DNA of 64,000 nt, from the NCBI GenBank assembly GCA_028583405.1, contig JAPTMU010000289.1, positions 55,001 to 119,000 on the forward strand, in the 5' to 3' direction. How positions within the stretch are numbered: position 1 is the first letter of the stretch; the number at the start of each line of letters is the position of its first letter. A program made the translations under genes and the position numbers. Source of the stretch: Pogonophryne albipinna. Taxonomy: Eukaryota > Chordata > Actinopteri > Perciformes > Artedidraconidae. Below are positions 47,430 to 59,425 of the stretch, in pieces. The notes beneath the pieces are model-generated. The model was not told where the DNA came from and did no database searches. It saw only the letters and a program-made list of their open reading frames with translations.

Positions 47430-48551
47430 CTCATTCACCACGATATCAGATACCAGGCAACACAGAGGGAAATTGATGAAGACGACAAAATCCTAGCTAG
47501 GAGACTCTTGAATATACAAATAGCTGAGAAAGATACCGAAGCTAATAAAAACAAGAAAGCGGCAAGGCAAATGGCAACTACAACAGAGAAGGCCATACTA
47601 ACAGAGACCGTAGTGCAGACACCGCCAACAGTTCAAGCTCAGGTAGTGCCAGAAACTCAGATGCAGAACCAACAAAGAGGTAGAGGAGGTTTCCGAGGAA
47701 GATCCAGAGGCAGAGGAAGGGGTTTCCGGAATGAGGGATGTTACATATGCGGTCAGCTGGACCATTGGTCCAGAGAGTGTCCGCACCAACAAATGCAAAA
47801 CCCACCACAAGCACTACAATGCGACCCTACACAATTTCAGGAGCCCCAGACACCACAGTATTATCCCCAAGTACAGCAACAGCAACCACCTGTGTATACT
47901 CCTGTCCAACTACAGCCACAAGCACCCATGTACATGCCTACACAGTATCAACAGAGGGGAGGTCCCAGTGGTGGCAGAGGATTCCAGGGACAACCAGGAG
48001 GAGGGGTGCCAAACATGAACCAAATGCCTCTGACAACTTGGAGTGGTCCGTACCTACGAGGAGGCCCAGAGGATCCAATCACAGGTGATGCAATTCCAGC
48101 CCAAAATGAACCAATGGTCAACTGTGAGATTGAGGGAGAGAAGGTGGAAATGATGGTGGACACAGGAGCCACAGCTTCCTGTTTGACTGGATTGAAAGGA
48201 AAACCACCTCCACTCTCAAAACACACCCTCAAAACAGTTGGAAACTCTGGAAAAATGGATGTACAGAGATATACATTACCATTGGTCACAAAAATTGGGA
48301 AGCAACTCCTACAACATCCTTTCCTCTATGCCCCAAACTGTCCCATAAATATGATGGGAAGAGACCTGCTCGTAAAATCAGGAGCAAGAATTCTATGCAC
48401 ACCAGATGGGCTGATTATCCAATTTCCAGGCCAAATACCACTCTACCAGACGTATGACGGACAACAGAGAATCATGATGATGGCAGCAAATCCAGAAAAC
48501 GACGAAGAAAATGACAACCACTGTGTACTGGAGCCGCCTGATCACCACTGA
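47430..48551 (+). pseudogene. endogenous retrovirus nucleocapsid and protease
   Basis: After an Arg/Gly-rich stretch, CYICGQLDHWSRECP is a single CCHC zinc knuckle. A Gln/Pro-rich linker follows. VEMMVDTGATASCL is the aspartic protease active site (DTG), with INMMGRDLLVKSGA as the downstream protease motif. The frame stays open to a stop at 48549. In retroviruses the protease matures Gag and Pol; this copy is separated from both neighbours by stops. Confidence 0.8.
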
Positions 48552-48693
48552 AATCGATACTCCACATGTCCAAAGAACTTACATGGCCTAGAAGCCATGG
48601 ATAAATACACTGGGACCCTATGGGTCCCCGCAAGATCCTCTACATTGTACATACAATTATCTAAGGCGACCAGATGAAGAATATCAAGACGCG

Positions 48694-50025
48694 TTGTTGG
48701 AAGATAAAGAGGGAAAGATGGAAGATTTGACTGTAGCAGACATCTACTTAGGACGACAGGGTGTAGCAGCAGCGGTAAAGCACACACCAGAACAAAAACA
48801 ATGGTACAATTTATCTGAAGAAGCTGTTCCTCATGTCACACTCGCCATGACCATAGGAGCTGAGTCCAGATCATTGGGTCAAATGATAAAGACTGCATTG
48901 AACACAGAATGGTTGGCAACAGAATCACCTTTCATGTGGCGATCAACAGACCAGACGATGTGGAGGATTGGAAACAATAGCCAGGAACAAGGGCTATTGG
49001 AGAAGCAAGAATTGGACAGAGATCATGGACGAGAACACACAAACCATCCAGACACAGAAGAAATGCTGATGCAGGTGCCTACACATCTTTGGACCACTGG
49101 AGACTATGATGTTGGATTGGTGAATCATGAAGTCTCAGTGGAGCTAGTGGACAATTACAAACCATGTTGGCGCACACAGTACAAATTGAAGCAAGAACAA
49201 ATAGATGGGATAGGAAACACTATTCAAGGATTGTTGCAAGCAGGAGTGATCAGACACACCGGTTCAAATTGGAATACTCCCATCTTGCCGGTACCAAAAG
49301 CTGGAAACAAGGGATGGAGAATGGTCCATGATCTAAGAGAAGTCAACAATGTCACTAAAACTGCTAATATTCCTGTTCCAGATCCACATGTAGCATTACA
49401 AAATCTTAATCCAGGTCACAAATATTTCACAGTGATAGATCTAGCTAATGTATTTTTTTGCTTACCATTAGATCCAAATGTCCAAGACATATTTGCTTTT
49501 ACCTACCAGAGACAGCGATACACTTACAATCGGATGCCACAGGGTTACAAAGATAGTCCAGGATTATTTCACCGTGCTTTGAAACAAGATCTCAGTGCAT
49601 TGCAACTACCGGAGGGAGTGTCTCTGATACAGTATGTTGATGATTTACTTATATCCGGGCCAGATGCAGCAACATGTCTGGCTGTGACACAACAATTGCT
49701 AATCCTACTGGCCAATGTGGGCTACAAAGTGAAGAAAGAAAAAACACAGATCGCAAGGAGAACAGTTACATTCCTGGGAAGGATGATTTCCTCCAACAGT
49801 CTAACTCTGACACCAGCACAAAGGTCTTCCATCCTCTCCCAACCAAAGCCTGAAACAGTGCAACAGATGCTTGCGTTCCTGGGCCTTACAGGTTACAGCA
49901 GGACCTACATACCTGACTATGTGGATTTGACACAACCACTGAGACACATAATTGCAGAAGCAGGAAACAGAAATCTTAAAGCCACTCTCGAGTGGACAAC
50001 GTTGGCCGAAGAAGCTTTCACGTAG
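48694..50025 (+). pseudogene. endogenous retrovirus reverse transcriptase
   Basis: WRMVHDLREVNNVTK, FTVIDLANVFFCLPL, MPQGYKDSPGLFHRAL and the catalytic YVDD (49633-49644) mark the RT fingers and palm; FLGLTGYSRTYIPDY is in the connection. A TAG at 50023 ends the frame inside the connection, and stops upstream separate it from protease. The RT style suggests the gamma/epsilon-like fish retroviruses, but that needs a tree. Confidence 0.85.
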
Positions 50026-51071
50026 ACGAAGCAAGCCCTGAGTCAAGCGGCACACCTTTCCACTCCTGATTATCACGATGATTTTTGCCTTGATGTTTCT
50101 GAATCAGGTGGAATAGTCAATGGAGTCCTGTTTCAGAAAAAAGGGGGAGTGACACAGGTACTGATGTACCATAGCTCAAAGTTAGACAATATAGAACTAG
50201 GCCAGACAGGATGTGCAAGACATCTAGCTGCACGAGCAAAAGCTATTGAGAAAACTGCACATGTGGTAATGTGCCACCCATTGAAAGTCAACACAGCCCA
50301 TGTAGTAGTAGCATTTTTAAATTCACAGACATTCGCATTTTCCCCAATCAGGAAAATCAAGATTCAGACCAGTCTGTTGAAACCACACATAACATACCAA
50401 GTTGGTTTAACAAACATGTATACAGGACTGAGCACGGATGAACACACACCCCATGACTGTCAGTTCGTCTCCCAAAAGGATCTCAAGATAAGATCAGATT
50501 TAGAAACAGACCCTTTGGACCAACCAGACCTCACTTACTACAGTGACGGCTGTTGTTACAAGGGAGACGACGGGAATGTGGCCTCCTATGCAGTAGTCCA
50601 GCAGGAGGGAGAAAATATACAAACCATAGAAGCAGAAATCATCTCCCAACCTGCTTCGGCCCAACTGGCAGAAGTAGTGGCACTCACCAAACCTTGGAGC
50701 ATGCAGAGGGACAACGAGTCAACATCTACACAGATTCAGCATATGCCTATGGAGCAGTGCATATAGACGGACCACACTGGATCAGAAGAGGGTTCCTAAC
50801 ATCTGCTAAGACACCAGTAAAACATGCCGAAGCGCTAAAACTCCTGCTAACATCTTTACTGTTGCCATCACAAGTGGCAGTAATGAAATGCAAAGGACAT
50901 CAAACATTGAACAATGCAATATCCAGAGGAAACGATGCAGCAGACAAGGCAGCAAAGAAAGCAGGAGGGTACAGCAAGCAAATGATGTACAAAGGCCCTG
51001 CACCGGCACCTTCCAGAAAGCTCTCGCAAGTTAGGACTGATTTGGCAGAGCTGGAACAACACGATGAATAA
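50026..51071 (+). pseudogene. endogenous retrovirus connection and RNase H
   Basis: The connection continues after the stop at 50023. RNase H shows YYSDGCCYKGD (first Asp), a Glu in QPASAQLAEVVAL, YTDSAYAYGAVH (Asp) and GNDAADKAAKKA (final Asp). A frameshift near 50690 separates the first two from the last two motifs. The frame ends at 51071. Confidence 0.8.
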
Positions 51072-51321
51072 AAATCAGATCAAGAGATATTAAGATAGAA
51101 ACAGCTCAAAAGACATATTGTCTTTAGGTTTTATAGATTGAATACTAAAACGGAATACCCATTCTTGTTTTACATCTGAAACCTATTTATTCTACCATTC
51201 AAAAAGAGTCCAATATATTTTTGTTCTATTATTTTGTATATACTTTATTTTTGTACTCATTATTTTAAACTCTGCAACTGATATTGCACTCATTATTTTA
51301 AACTCCGAAACTGATATAACC

Positions 51322-52705
51322 ATGGATGAAATTGATGAAGTGCCATTGAAAAAGTCAGAACAATTAAGGGGCCCCCTAGGGATAAGAATCGTAATATCAT
51401 TATTAGTGTGTTCATCACAATTGGCATTTTCCTGGTTGGGTGTGGGGTACAGCATCGTGAAGAACCCGAATCCATTCGTGCACTCGTAGAAAATGCCAAT
51501 ATCACTCACAAAACTTCAGCTGTGTTTAAGAGACTTCCATTTATCCCCAGAGCCAACTGATCAGCTGAGAGACAGAAGGAGGGGTTAGAAATACTCATTC
51601 CGTTTATGGGTGCATTCATGCTTGGGGACGGCCAGATGATAACTCATGGTGTCTCGGTTCAAAGAAGGTATATTGGAGTGCTAGGGCAGAAGGAAATAAC
51701 AATCCCCCTGTTTTGGCGTTTAGGTCTCAGCTATCCTTTTCCAAAGGTCGCCATAGTGGAGATATGAGCAAACACAATCCAATAATAATTGCTTTTAAAA
51801 GCGCACTCACTCCCCATTTTAAGAAAAAGGGAGACGTCACTGCATTTAATTTACTGATGGGGATAAAAGTTCCTGGAAAATACCCAATGCGATCAATTTT
51901 GGTGAAAATATTTGACCCCCCAGCTGATGTAATCCCTGATCTCGCCCCAAAATATACTGAATCCCTCCTTCAGCCAGAACCAGAAATACCCCCTGCTAAA
52001 TCTGTGAACAATCCACTGGTCACCTATCTGAGTACGACCTCTATACAGAAAGTTATAGCAGTAGAAACAGGATACGAGGACACAAATTCCTGGTTGGACT
52101 GGGTTGTCTATTCTGTTAAGCAGAGCAATATGGCGGACTGTCTGGCCTGTGCGGCTGCTCGACCAAGTTTGGGAACAGTGCCATTTCCATTTAACGCCCA
52201 CAATAACCCACGAGGACAGCTCTGTATGTACAAACTCTATGGACAAAAATCCCCAGTAGATTGTGTCGACATTGCTCAAAAGTATCCAGTGGTAAAAATG
52301 AATGACATTCCACTTGACTTCACGTCTTACGAGGGACCATATGACTGCATCACAAGGGACTACCTAAAAGGTACTGAAGAAGGAACTCTTAGGTGGTGCA
52401 ATTCTACAATGGCTGTAATAAACCAGGATTTTCTCCCAGGTATAGCTATGCCCATTATGCAGTATCCCAGAGCAGATGTGTGGTGGTATTGTGGCACTAA
52501 AACCCTGTACTCAGTTTTACCACAGGATTGGACGGGGACCTGTGCTCTGGTACAGCTAGTGATGCCTTTTTATGCAGTACCAATGACGGCCGAGTAACTG
52601 ATAAACATGGCAGTCCAATCCAAAACAACCAGGGCCAAAAGGTCAGCCCCTAGAGGGAGTTTTGATTCCACTGTATACATGGACAGCAAAGGGGTGCCCA
52701 GACGA
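51322..52705 (+). pseudogene. endogenous retrovirus env remnant (broken, 3' end lost)
   Basis: A leader-like segment with a hydrophobic stretch (about 51322-51489) ends in a stop. A second frame (51713-52597) covers much of a surface subunit with CLACAAARPSLGTV, a motif seen in fish retroviral Env. Beyond a stop at 52595, a basic AKR-type processing site is readable near 52660 in the continuing frame. Another frame change occurs near 52700. The transmembrane subunit is missing because ISL2EU sequence begins at about 52714. At least three breaks make it non-functional. Confidence 0.75.
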
Positions 52706-52948
52706 GTTTAAGGCGAGACACGGCAGGCAAAAACATCGTTTTTCAAGTACTGGTCAATTTTGAGATTTTGTGCTATTTTGATTCTATAACATGTTTTCTT
52801 TCAGGCTTTTGGAAGGAAAACGTACACAATACGCATTCAAGTGTTTATTTTACTATAGTTTGTCTATTTGCGTCTGTAGATTTCTCCTAAATTCACCAAA
52901 AGTTAGCATTCTAACGTAACATAAAGTACCGCGACCGCTGTGTGCACC

Positions 52949-55348
52949 ATGTCATCAGAGATATCGCTGGAAAGCTCCGTCTCTCCTGCACAATCTCATC
53001 GGATCCAAATATGGTCATTTCCTTTGTATCAGCAACCAATCGTGAAAGCACAAAGGGGTCTTAAACCAAGAAACGAAATCTCATTGGCTGGTGTCCGACT
53101 TCCAGATCCGTGTTCTATTGATGAGTGGGTTGAAGACGTTAGCAAGTGGCCGAATATACAGTGGCCAGATATATATACCTATTTAATAGAGAAACCGAGC
53201 GTGTACACCAGAGAGAAATTACAAGCCTATAAGTCACTGGATGCTTACGAATACGTTGTCTGTGGTCATGTACAGAACGTCAAATACCATGACATAGACT
53301 CAGAGTTTTGTATTTTGAGATCAGAAATAGGTAACAGTTCAGGGGTGTGTTACTGTCCTTTCAGCTGGCTATTACTCTCCTTTCCATATCAAAAATTGTA
53401 TGCCTTGCCCTGTAACTTTCTCATCATAACCAGGGTTTGAAACTAACATTTTCATGAACAACAACACAGTGACAACAGGGTTCAAAATGTCAGCAGCCAA
53501 TATCATTCAGTTACATTCAAAACCTGATTAAGCTTAGGATACTTACTCACATGTCTAGTAAGTTAGATGTTTACCTACTTCATATCCAGAGCCGAGATTT
53601 GTCTGAGAGCAAATGTTACTTTCAAGCCCAGTATGTTTATTATGATTTTGTGAAATTTCAGGCTTGGGTCATGCTGCAGCCATGCAGCTGCAATATTATT
53701 CAAAGTTGAGCTCTATGTTAGGATGGGAAGGACAGAGAAAGCAGCGGTTACTTCTGGAGTGTGCATGTGGAAAGACATCAGCAGGAAAGAAGTCAGACCA
53801 GCTCCATTGAGGGAAATCAGCTTCCACAAACCAAAGAGGCTTGGCAGGCAACTTCCAGCAGCTTCAACATCTGCTAGGAAGAATAGTATCACACCCAGAG
53901 GCATGTAATAGTTGACAGAGCCTAGATAAGTTTCCTTTTGCCATAGTGCATTTAATTAATTCTCAGGATTTCTCCTCAGTGTTTTGACACCATAATGTAG
54001 CCTGAGAAAGGTGTTACTTGGTGATGCAGAGATGAAAAGGCCTACAGACCAACGTGGCATCATGACTTTTTGTAAACATACACGCTCAGTTTGAATAGTT
54101 TCAGTATCATTTGTTATGTTAGTTTGAATATGTCTGTCCTTTTGTCTTCAGATTACTGATTCTAGAAATTCGATTGTTTGTTATCTACAGCTTAACTGGT
54201 CTGGTTTTAGAATAATTCAGTCATTATTCTTAAAATGTGAACATTATGCAGCACACTAATTGTGTCTTTTTGTTGCTCTATTATCAGTGTTGACAGATGA
54301 TGACATCCGGGAACTGCGGGATGTGGACCCAGGTGCTGCAGTGCTGACGAGCCTGGAAAACAGTGACACGGACACTGCATCGTCTGACACTGATTCAGAG
54401 GAGCATCCAGACTTACCTGAGCCCTTGACTGCTTTATTTGATGCAACACTCCGGGAACTCTCACCACAGGAAATTAAGGTGAAATGTGAGGATACATTTC
54501 ACAAACTAAAAACTACACTACAACCTCAACAATGTGAGAAACTGGAATTTGTGACACGGAAACAGTCAAGGTCAAATGAGTGGCACACCTATAGGGCTGG
54601 TCGGATCACAAGCACCAAATTTCACCATGCAGCCACAACTGACAAGATCAGCAAAACATACCTAAATGATATAATGCAGTACAACAACACAAAGTTAAAT
54701 GTCCCATCTGTGCTCTGGGGTCAAAACATGGAGGAAACGGCAAGACAAGCCTACACTGCATTTAAGTCCCAAAGCCATCCAGATGTCAGCATCAGCTCAT
54801 GTGGCTTAGTAGTGCAACCTTCTGAGCCACACCTTGGATCATCGCCAGATGGGATAGCAAGATGTACCTGCTGTGGCAAAGGGGTGGTAGAGCTAAAATG
54901 TCCCTACAAATACAGGAATAGCCTTCAAGGATGTACAGAAGACAAGCAGTTTTGTCTGGACAAGTCATTCTCGTTGAAACATTCACACACATACTACTAT
55001 CAAACTCAACTTCACATGTCTGTGTGTGGTGTTAGATACTGTGACTTTGTGTTGTGGACTAAGGAGAAGTTCATTGTGCAACGTATCCTAAGAAATGAAG
55101 AGTTTCTGCAGGAGGCTTTGCCAAAAGCACATGACTTCTTTAGCTCGAGTGTGTTGCCTGAATTACTGACAAGAAGACATGATCCTGTCTTGGTGTCACA
55201 GAGAGCCTGCGAATACTGTGAAAGACCAGATTTTGGTAAAATGATAATCTGTGTCAAATGCAACAACCACATTCACTACAGTTGTGCACACATAAAAAGG
55301 AAGCCAGCAACATGGTTATGTAGGAAATGTCTGAGAGTTGAGGCTTGA
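52949..55348 (+). pseudogene. ISL2EU YqaJ-type exonuclease with SWIM and PHD-like fingers
   Basis: Exon 1 (52949-53330) starts MSSEISLE and contains WPNIQWPDIYTYLIEKPSVY; it ends before GTAACA. An exon from about 53662 encodes SCCSHAAAILFKVELYVRMG and PAPLREISFHKPK, the second half of a SWIM zinc finger. The last exon starts after CTATTATCAG (about 54287). It holds the YqaJ core, RAGRITSTKFHHA and SSPDG with VELKCPY (the PD-(D/E)xK nuclease triad), and ends with CEYCERPDFGKMIICVKC and HYSCAH..CRKC, a PHD-like finger. The exon expected to hold the first SWIM Cys pair (CxC) was not found between 53331 and 53660, and exon phases do not join without it, so the gene is probably incomplete. Confidence 0.7.
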
Positions 55349-55933
55349 ATGCCTTCATGTAGGAGTGGGCAATGTATTGTATTGTGATAGGAGACCAGAT
55401 ATGGTGTTAGATGTCGGTTATGGATTGTCTTTCCCTGGTTGTTAAAGTTGCATTACAGTTGAAACAATGAATTCATCATCAGCCTTTTCTTTACATTTGA
55501 TGTTGTTATTGACAGCTGTGTCTAGATGCACTTCAGTGCAACAAGATATTTTAAGTTTTATTCTGTAATGCTATATATGTATCCATAGAGATAATTTGCG
55601 ACCTAAAATTATTATTTACTGTTTACAACATACAGAACCAGTTTGATTCTAATATATTGTACATACTCCTACTTTCCATGTTGTTAATGTTTAGTGGCAC
55701 TTTAATGGCAGCTGAATGGAATGAAACTCTGTTAGTAACAACATTACAAATAAATGTGATACTGCACTCTGAATTGTTGAGATAATCTGGGGGGGAAAGG
55801 ACCATTAGACACACCAGTGGCAGCCAATGTGGGGAGGTTTATTAAAATGCATTAAGTTTTAAGTACAGTAGGCCTATATACATGTTTTACAAATGTAAAA
55901 TCACTTTATAAGTCATACATGGTTATGTGTAAC

Positions 55934-57997
55934 TCATTTGGGAACAACACTCTTACAGAGGTTTGTGAGGGCACCACATACAATAACAACATCATCTAGT
56001 ATGTCAACCTGCGACAAAGGAATAACTGTTTGTAAAATCTTAAAGTTTTTCCACCGACCAATAACTCGCTCTACATGGATCCTCACACGAGAAAGTTGTC
56101 TAGATGTGTCCACTTCCTGTGCAGAAAGCTGCTTCTTTCCTTTTGTGAAATGAGGGAGACGAAGGGTTGCACCATAGGCCGCAAGCTCGTCTCTGATGAG
56201 AAATCCTCTGTCTGCTAAAACCTCATCCCTAGGCTCCAAAAGTTTGAGGAAACCTGACTCCTTAGTGATCTGCTTGTCTGAAACCCGTCCACCCCACCCA
56301 GGAGACAGAAATGAAATTGCACCAGCTGGAGTGATGCCGATCAAATATTTAATGGTGTTGTTGTGTTTATAGTTTGACCATGTCTGGGCCCTGGAAGTCA
56401 GATTACTGGGTCTAGCTATGAACATTTCTGTGCAATCTATTATGCACCGGCATCTTCTAAAGTTGCGCTTGAATATTTTTGGCATATTTTTAAGTACTGC
56501 ACCCTTACTTGGCCATTTAATGAGTGGCTTGAGGACCAAGGCCATAGCAGGGACCCAGCTCCATAAAATATTTGATAAGGTGGTTTTTGATACCTGAAAT
56601 CTATAAGCCAAGTCAGTATTACATAGGCCCAACCTTAATTTCATCAATATAATCAATAGGTGGTCCTCTACTGTAAGTTTGTTGTGAATTCTTTCTACGC
56701 TGCCCATCATTTTTGTAATCAGCCACTCAAAGACCACAGAGGTCAGTCCTGTGAGAAAAATCAATTGTCCAATGTTGCACTTAACAGTGGTGTAGGAGAA
56801 TGTAGATTTTTGCAGCTCCTCTTTCAGCTTTACATTTTCTGCTCGTAGTGTGTCAAACTCCTGTCGCAGGTTGACATATTCCTCCTGAAGTTGACTGTAT
56901 CTCAGGTTCAGATCATCGTACTCTCTCTTTGGAACTGGGATATCCTCTTCAGCTTTAATATAGAAAAGTGAAAAATTAGCATGTGCTGCAACCAATGCAA
57001 ACAAGTTCACAATTCAGGGGTCCTCACACATTTTTACCAATGAATTTTCAAAACTTTTCCATGACAGAAGAGAAGATACATTATTGATCCCAGGGGGAGA
57101 TTTTTCCTCTGCATTTGACCCATCCAGGGGCCAGTGTACATGTCACACACAGACATACATAGCAATTGGAGCAGTGGGCCTGGCAGGAGCACACACACAC
57201 TAGGAGCACACTGACTCTTTCAGTGAGGGTGGGAACCCTGACAATCAATCAGTTAATTGTAAGATGATATATTCATATATTCATACCAGGACAATGATCC
57301 ATGCTGCATTCTTGTTCTGGATCCATGCTGCATTCTTGTTCTGGAGTTTCAGAAGTAACACTTTGATTTGCTGCAGTGTCAGCTCTCCTCCTTTTCCTAT
57401 GGTACCTACAGTAACAGCAGAAATGTATAGTTAGACTAATCCATATTTCAAAACAGCAGCTGTAGGCACCAAAGCTTATGCAAGAGAGGAAAACAAAACA
57501 AAAAACAACTGAGAGGAGGGCAACTCTAATCTTACCTGTCCATCTTTGCATTTGGGTTCTGGCTTTGTTTTGTGTACATGAACACAGATGGCACAAAATC
57601 AGGACTACTAGAGTCCAATGATGCCTCGCCTGCAAAAATAAAACACAAACACGTTTGTTTAGCCTAGCAAGCTACTAGGCAAATCTAACGCCAGCTTATC
57701 AAACTTTAGCTGCATTTGATTATTATTCTACATCATACAGACAATCACTAATGTAAACAAGGCTTTCCCGTAAAATCAAAGAGTAGGCTAGATAACCTCA
57801 TTACCTGATATAAAGTGGGCACTGCAGACGCGAGCATTTTTGATTATGTCCTCATTCCAGTCCACACGTTTAATCGCCTGCAGCCACAGACGCCGCCGGT
57901 TGCTCTGAAATGGTCGTGGTCCTCTCGGAATCCTATAAAACTTTAGTCCGCCGGTGGAATAGCGATTCGTACAACCGTATACGCAACAACCAGACAT
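55934..57997 (-). CDS. ISL2EU transposase: THAP domain plus DDE_Tnp_4 core
   Basis: Four exons with GT-AG borders: 57997-57805, 57629-57536, 57405-57287 and 56952-55934. Phases agree at every junction and the joined frame is 474 codons without a stop. Exon 1 is a THAP zinc finger (CCVYGC...CSAHF, with the RIPRGP and W residues). Exons 2-3 are a linker with a basic KRRR cluster and a short EQECSMD repeat. Exon 4 begins with a coiled coil (LRYSQLQEEYVNLRQEFDTL). A helix-turn-helix (LAYRFQVSKTTLSNILW) follows, then the catalytic core with IIDCTEMF (Asp), VLADRGF (Asp) and HVERVIGRWKNF (Glu). The product would bind element ends through THAP and cut DNA. It looks intact; whether it is expressed cannot be judged. 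Confidence 0.85.
57066..57190 (+). repeat. interspersed repeat, copy 2, inside a transposase intron
   Basis: Shares CTCTGCATTTGACCCATCC and the preceding GATCCCAGGGGGAGATTT-like block with 1648-1775. It lies in the third intron of the ISL2EU transposase. Confidence 0.55.
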
Positions 57998-58138
57998 GTT
58001 GATGCTGGGTACAGTTTGTAAATGCTTGCTAACCAGTTGCTACCTCGTCTTTGTCATTCAGAACTGCTGGAAAACAACACCACTTCCGTTGCCCACATGC
58101 GCGCGCAACTTTTTGATTACGTCGGCTGTAAAAGGGTC

Positions 58139-58167
58139 TATAAATAAACTTGCCTTGCCTTGCCTAC
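58139..58167 (+). mobile_element. LINE 3' tail scrap
   Basis: TATAAATAAACTTGCCTTGC plus CTTGCC is the tail also seen at 41195-41220 and, reversed, at 44770. It separates the ISL2EU element from the tRNA array. Confidence 0.7.
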
Positions 58168-58222
58168 TGCATTTTTAGCTCATTTTCTACAGTTTAAAAC
58201 CTGCTACGAAAGCAAAAAAAAA

Positions 58223-58296
58223 GGGTTAGTGGCGCAATGGATAACGCGTCTTGACTACGGATCAGAAGATTCCAGGTTCGACTCCTGGCTAGCTCG
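58223..58296 (+). pseudogene. tRNA-Arg(ACG), unit 1, one-base insertion
   Basis: Cloverleaf of tRNA-Arg with anticodon loop CTACGGA. An extra T (GCGTCTTGAC instead of GCGTCTGAC) lengthens the anticodon stem to 74 nt in total. The acceptor pairs GGGTTAG/CTAGCTC with two G-U pairs. Probably impaired. Confidence 0.75.
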
Positions 58297-58608
58297 TCCC
58301 GCTTTAGTAAATCAATTGTTCCTCATTTCCTAATGTACTTCTCAAAAAACTGTCCGTCAAAGTACACCTGGAATGAGGGATCGACATGGGTCAATGGGCT
58401 TTCAACATTTGAGTACTTCTCAACAAACAGTCCATCAAAGTCAATGAACATTTGAAACGAGGAACAACACTATTATGGCCCTTCAACATGAAACCAAGTT
58501 AATGTGAAATATTTCGTTTTTAGCCTACGTGGGCTTTTGACTTCTGGTCATTTGAGCTTTACAGTAATTCCCAGCCTATGAGTATGTGTCTGAACTCTGT
58601 CAGTCATA

Positions 58609-58680
58609 GGGGGTATAGCTCAGTTGTAGAGCATTTGACTGCAGATCAAGAGGTCCTCAGTTCAAATCTGGGTGCCCCCT
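58609..58680 (+). tRNA. tRNA-Cys(GCA), unit 1
   Basis: 72 nt, acceptor GGGGGTA/TGCCCCC, anticodon loop CTGCAGA. The D-loop GTGG is changed to GTTG, losing one conserved G, and the T-stem has a G-U pair. Possibly weakened. Confidence 0.75.
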
Positions 58681-58737
58681 TTGTAAGTGTACTTTCCTTC
58701 AGAATGGTATGTTTAAAATACTGTGAGAACTACAGTG

Positions 58738-58809
58738 GCCGTGATCGTATAGTGGTTAGTACTCTGCGTTGTGGCCGCAACAACCCCGGTTCGAATCCGG
58801 ATAACGGCA
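58738..58809 (+). pseudogene. tRNA-His(GTG), unit 1, degenerate
   Basis: Starts GCCGTGATCGTATAGTGG with anticodon loop TTGTGGC. Mismatches occur in the anticodon stem (CGCAA), T-stem end (CCGGA) and acceptor (TAACGGC). Confidence 0.7.
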
Positions 58810-58907
58810 GTAGTTGCAGTCTGCTTTTATGTTTTTGCTTCAACTTACCTACTGCATTTTTAGTTCATTTTCAACAGTTTAAAAGCTGCTAAGAAAACAA
58901 AAACAAA

Positions 58908-58980
58908 GGGTTAGTGGTGCAATGCATAACGTGTCTGACTACGGAGCAGAAGATTCCAGGTTCGACTCCTGGCTAGCTCG
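58908..58980 (+). tRNA. tRNA-Arg(ACG), unit 2
   Basis: 73 nt with anticodon ACG. Substitutions hit the D-loop (ATGCAT for ATGGAT) and anticodon stem (GCAGA for TCAGA), so function is doubtful. Confidence 0.6.
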
Positions 58981-59296
58981 TTTCACTTTAGTAAATCGAT
59001 TGTTCCTCATTTCCTAATGTACTTCTCAAAAAACTGTCCGTCAAAGTACACCTGGAATGAGGGATCGACATGGGTCAATGGGCTTTCAACATTTCCAATA
59101 GTACTTCTCAACAAACAGTCCATCAAAGTCAATGAACATTTGAAACGAGGAACAACACTATTATGGCCCTTCAACATGAAACCAAGCAAATGTGAAATAT
59201 TTCGTTTTTAGCCTACGTGGGCTTTTGACTTCTGGTCATTTGAGCTTTACAGTAATTCCCAGCCTATGAGTATGTGTCTGAACTCTGTCAGTCATA

Positions 59297-59368
59297 GGGG
59301 GTGTAGCTCAGTGGTAGAGCATTTGACTGCAGATCAAGACGTCCAGAGTTCAAATCTGGGTGCCCCCT
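59297..59368 (+). tRNA. tRNA-Cys(GCA), unit 2
   Basis: 72 nt with good acceptor and D-arm. The T-stem 5' strand reads CAGAG against CTGGG, leaving two mismatches. Doubtful. Confidence 0.6.
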
Positions 59369-59425
59369 TTGTAAGTGTGCTTTCCTTCAGAATGGTATGT
59401 TTGCAATACTGTGAGAACTACAGTG

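Larger units (their letters stand above)
52714..58134. mobile_element. ISL2EU-type (PIF/Harbinger-related) two-gene transposon
   Basis: A YqaJ-type nuclease gene on the plus strand and a THAP-DDE transposase gene on the minus strand converge at 55350-55930, the gene pair known for ISL2EU transposons. The left boundary is taken as the start of similarity to 43737 (CGAGACACGGCAGG). The right boundary is just before a LINE tail scrap at 58139. I could not define terminal inverted repeats or a target duplication, so the ends are approximate. Confidence 0.75.
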
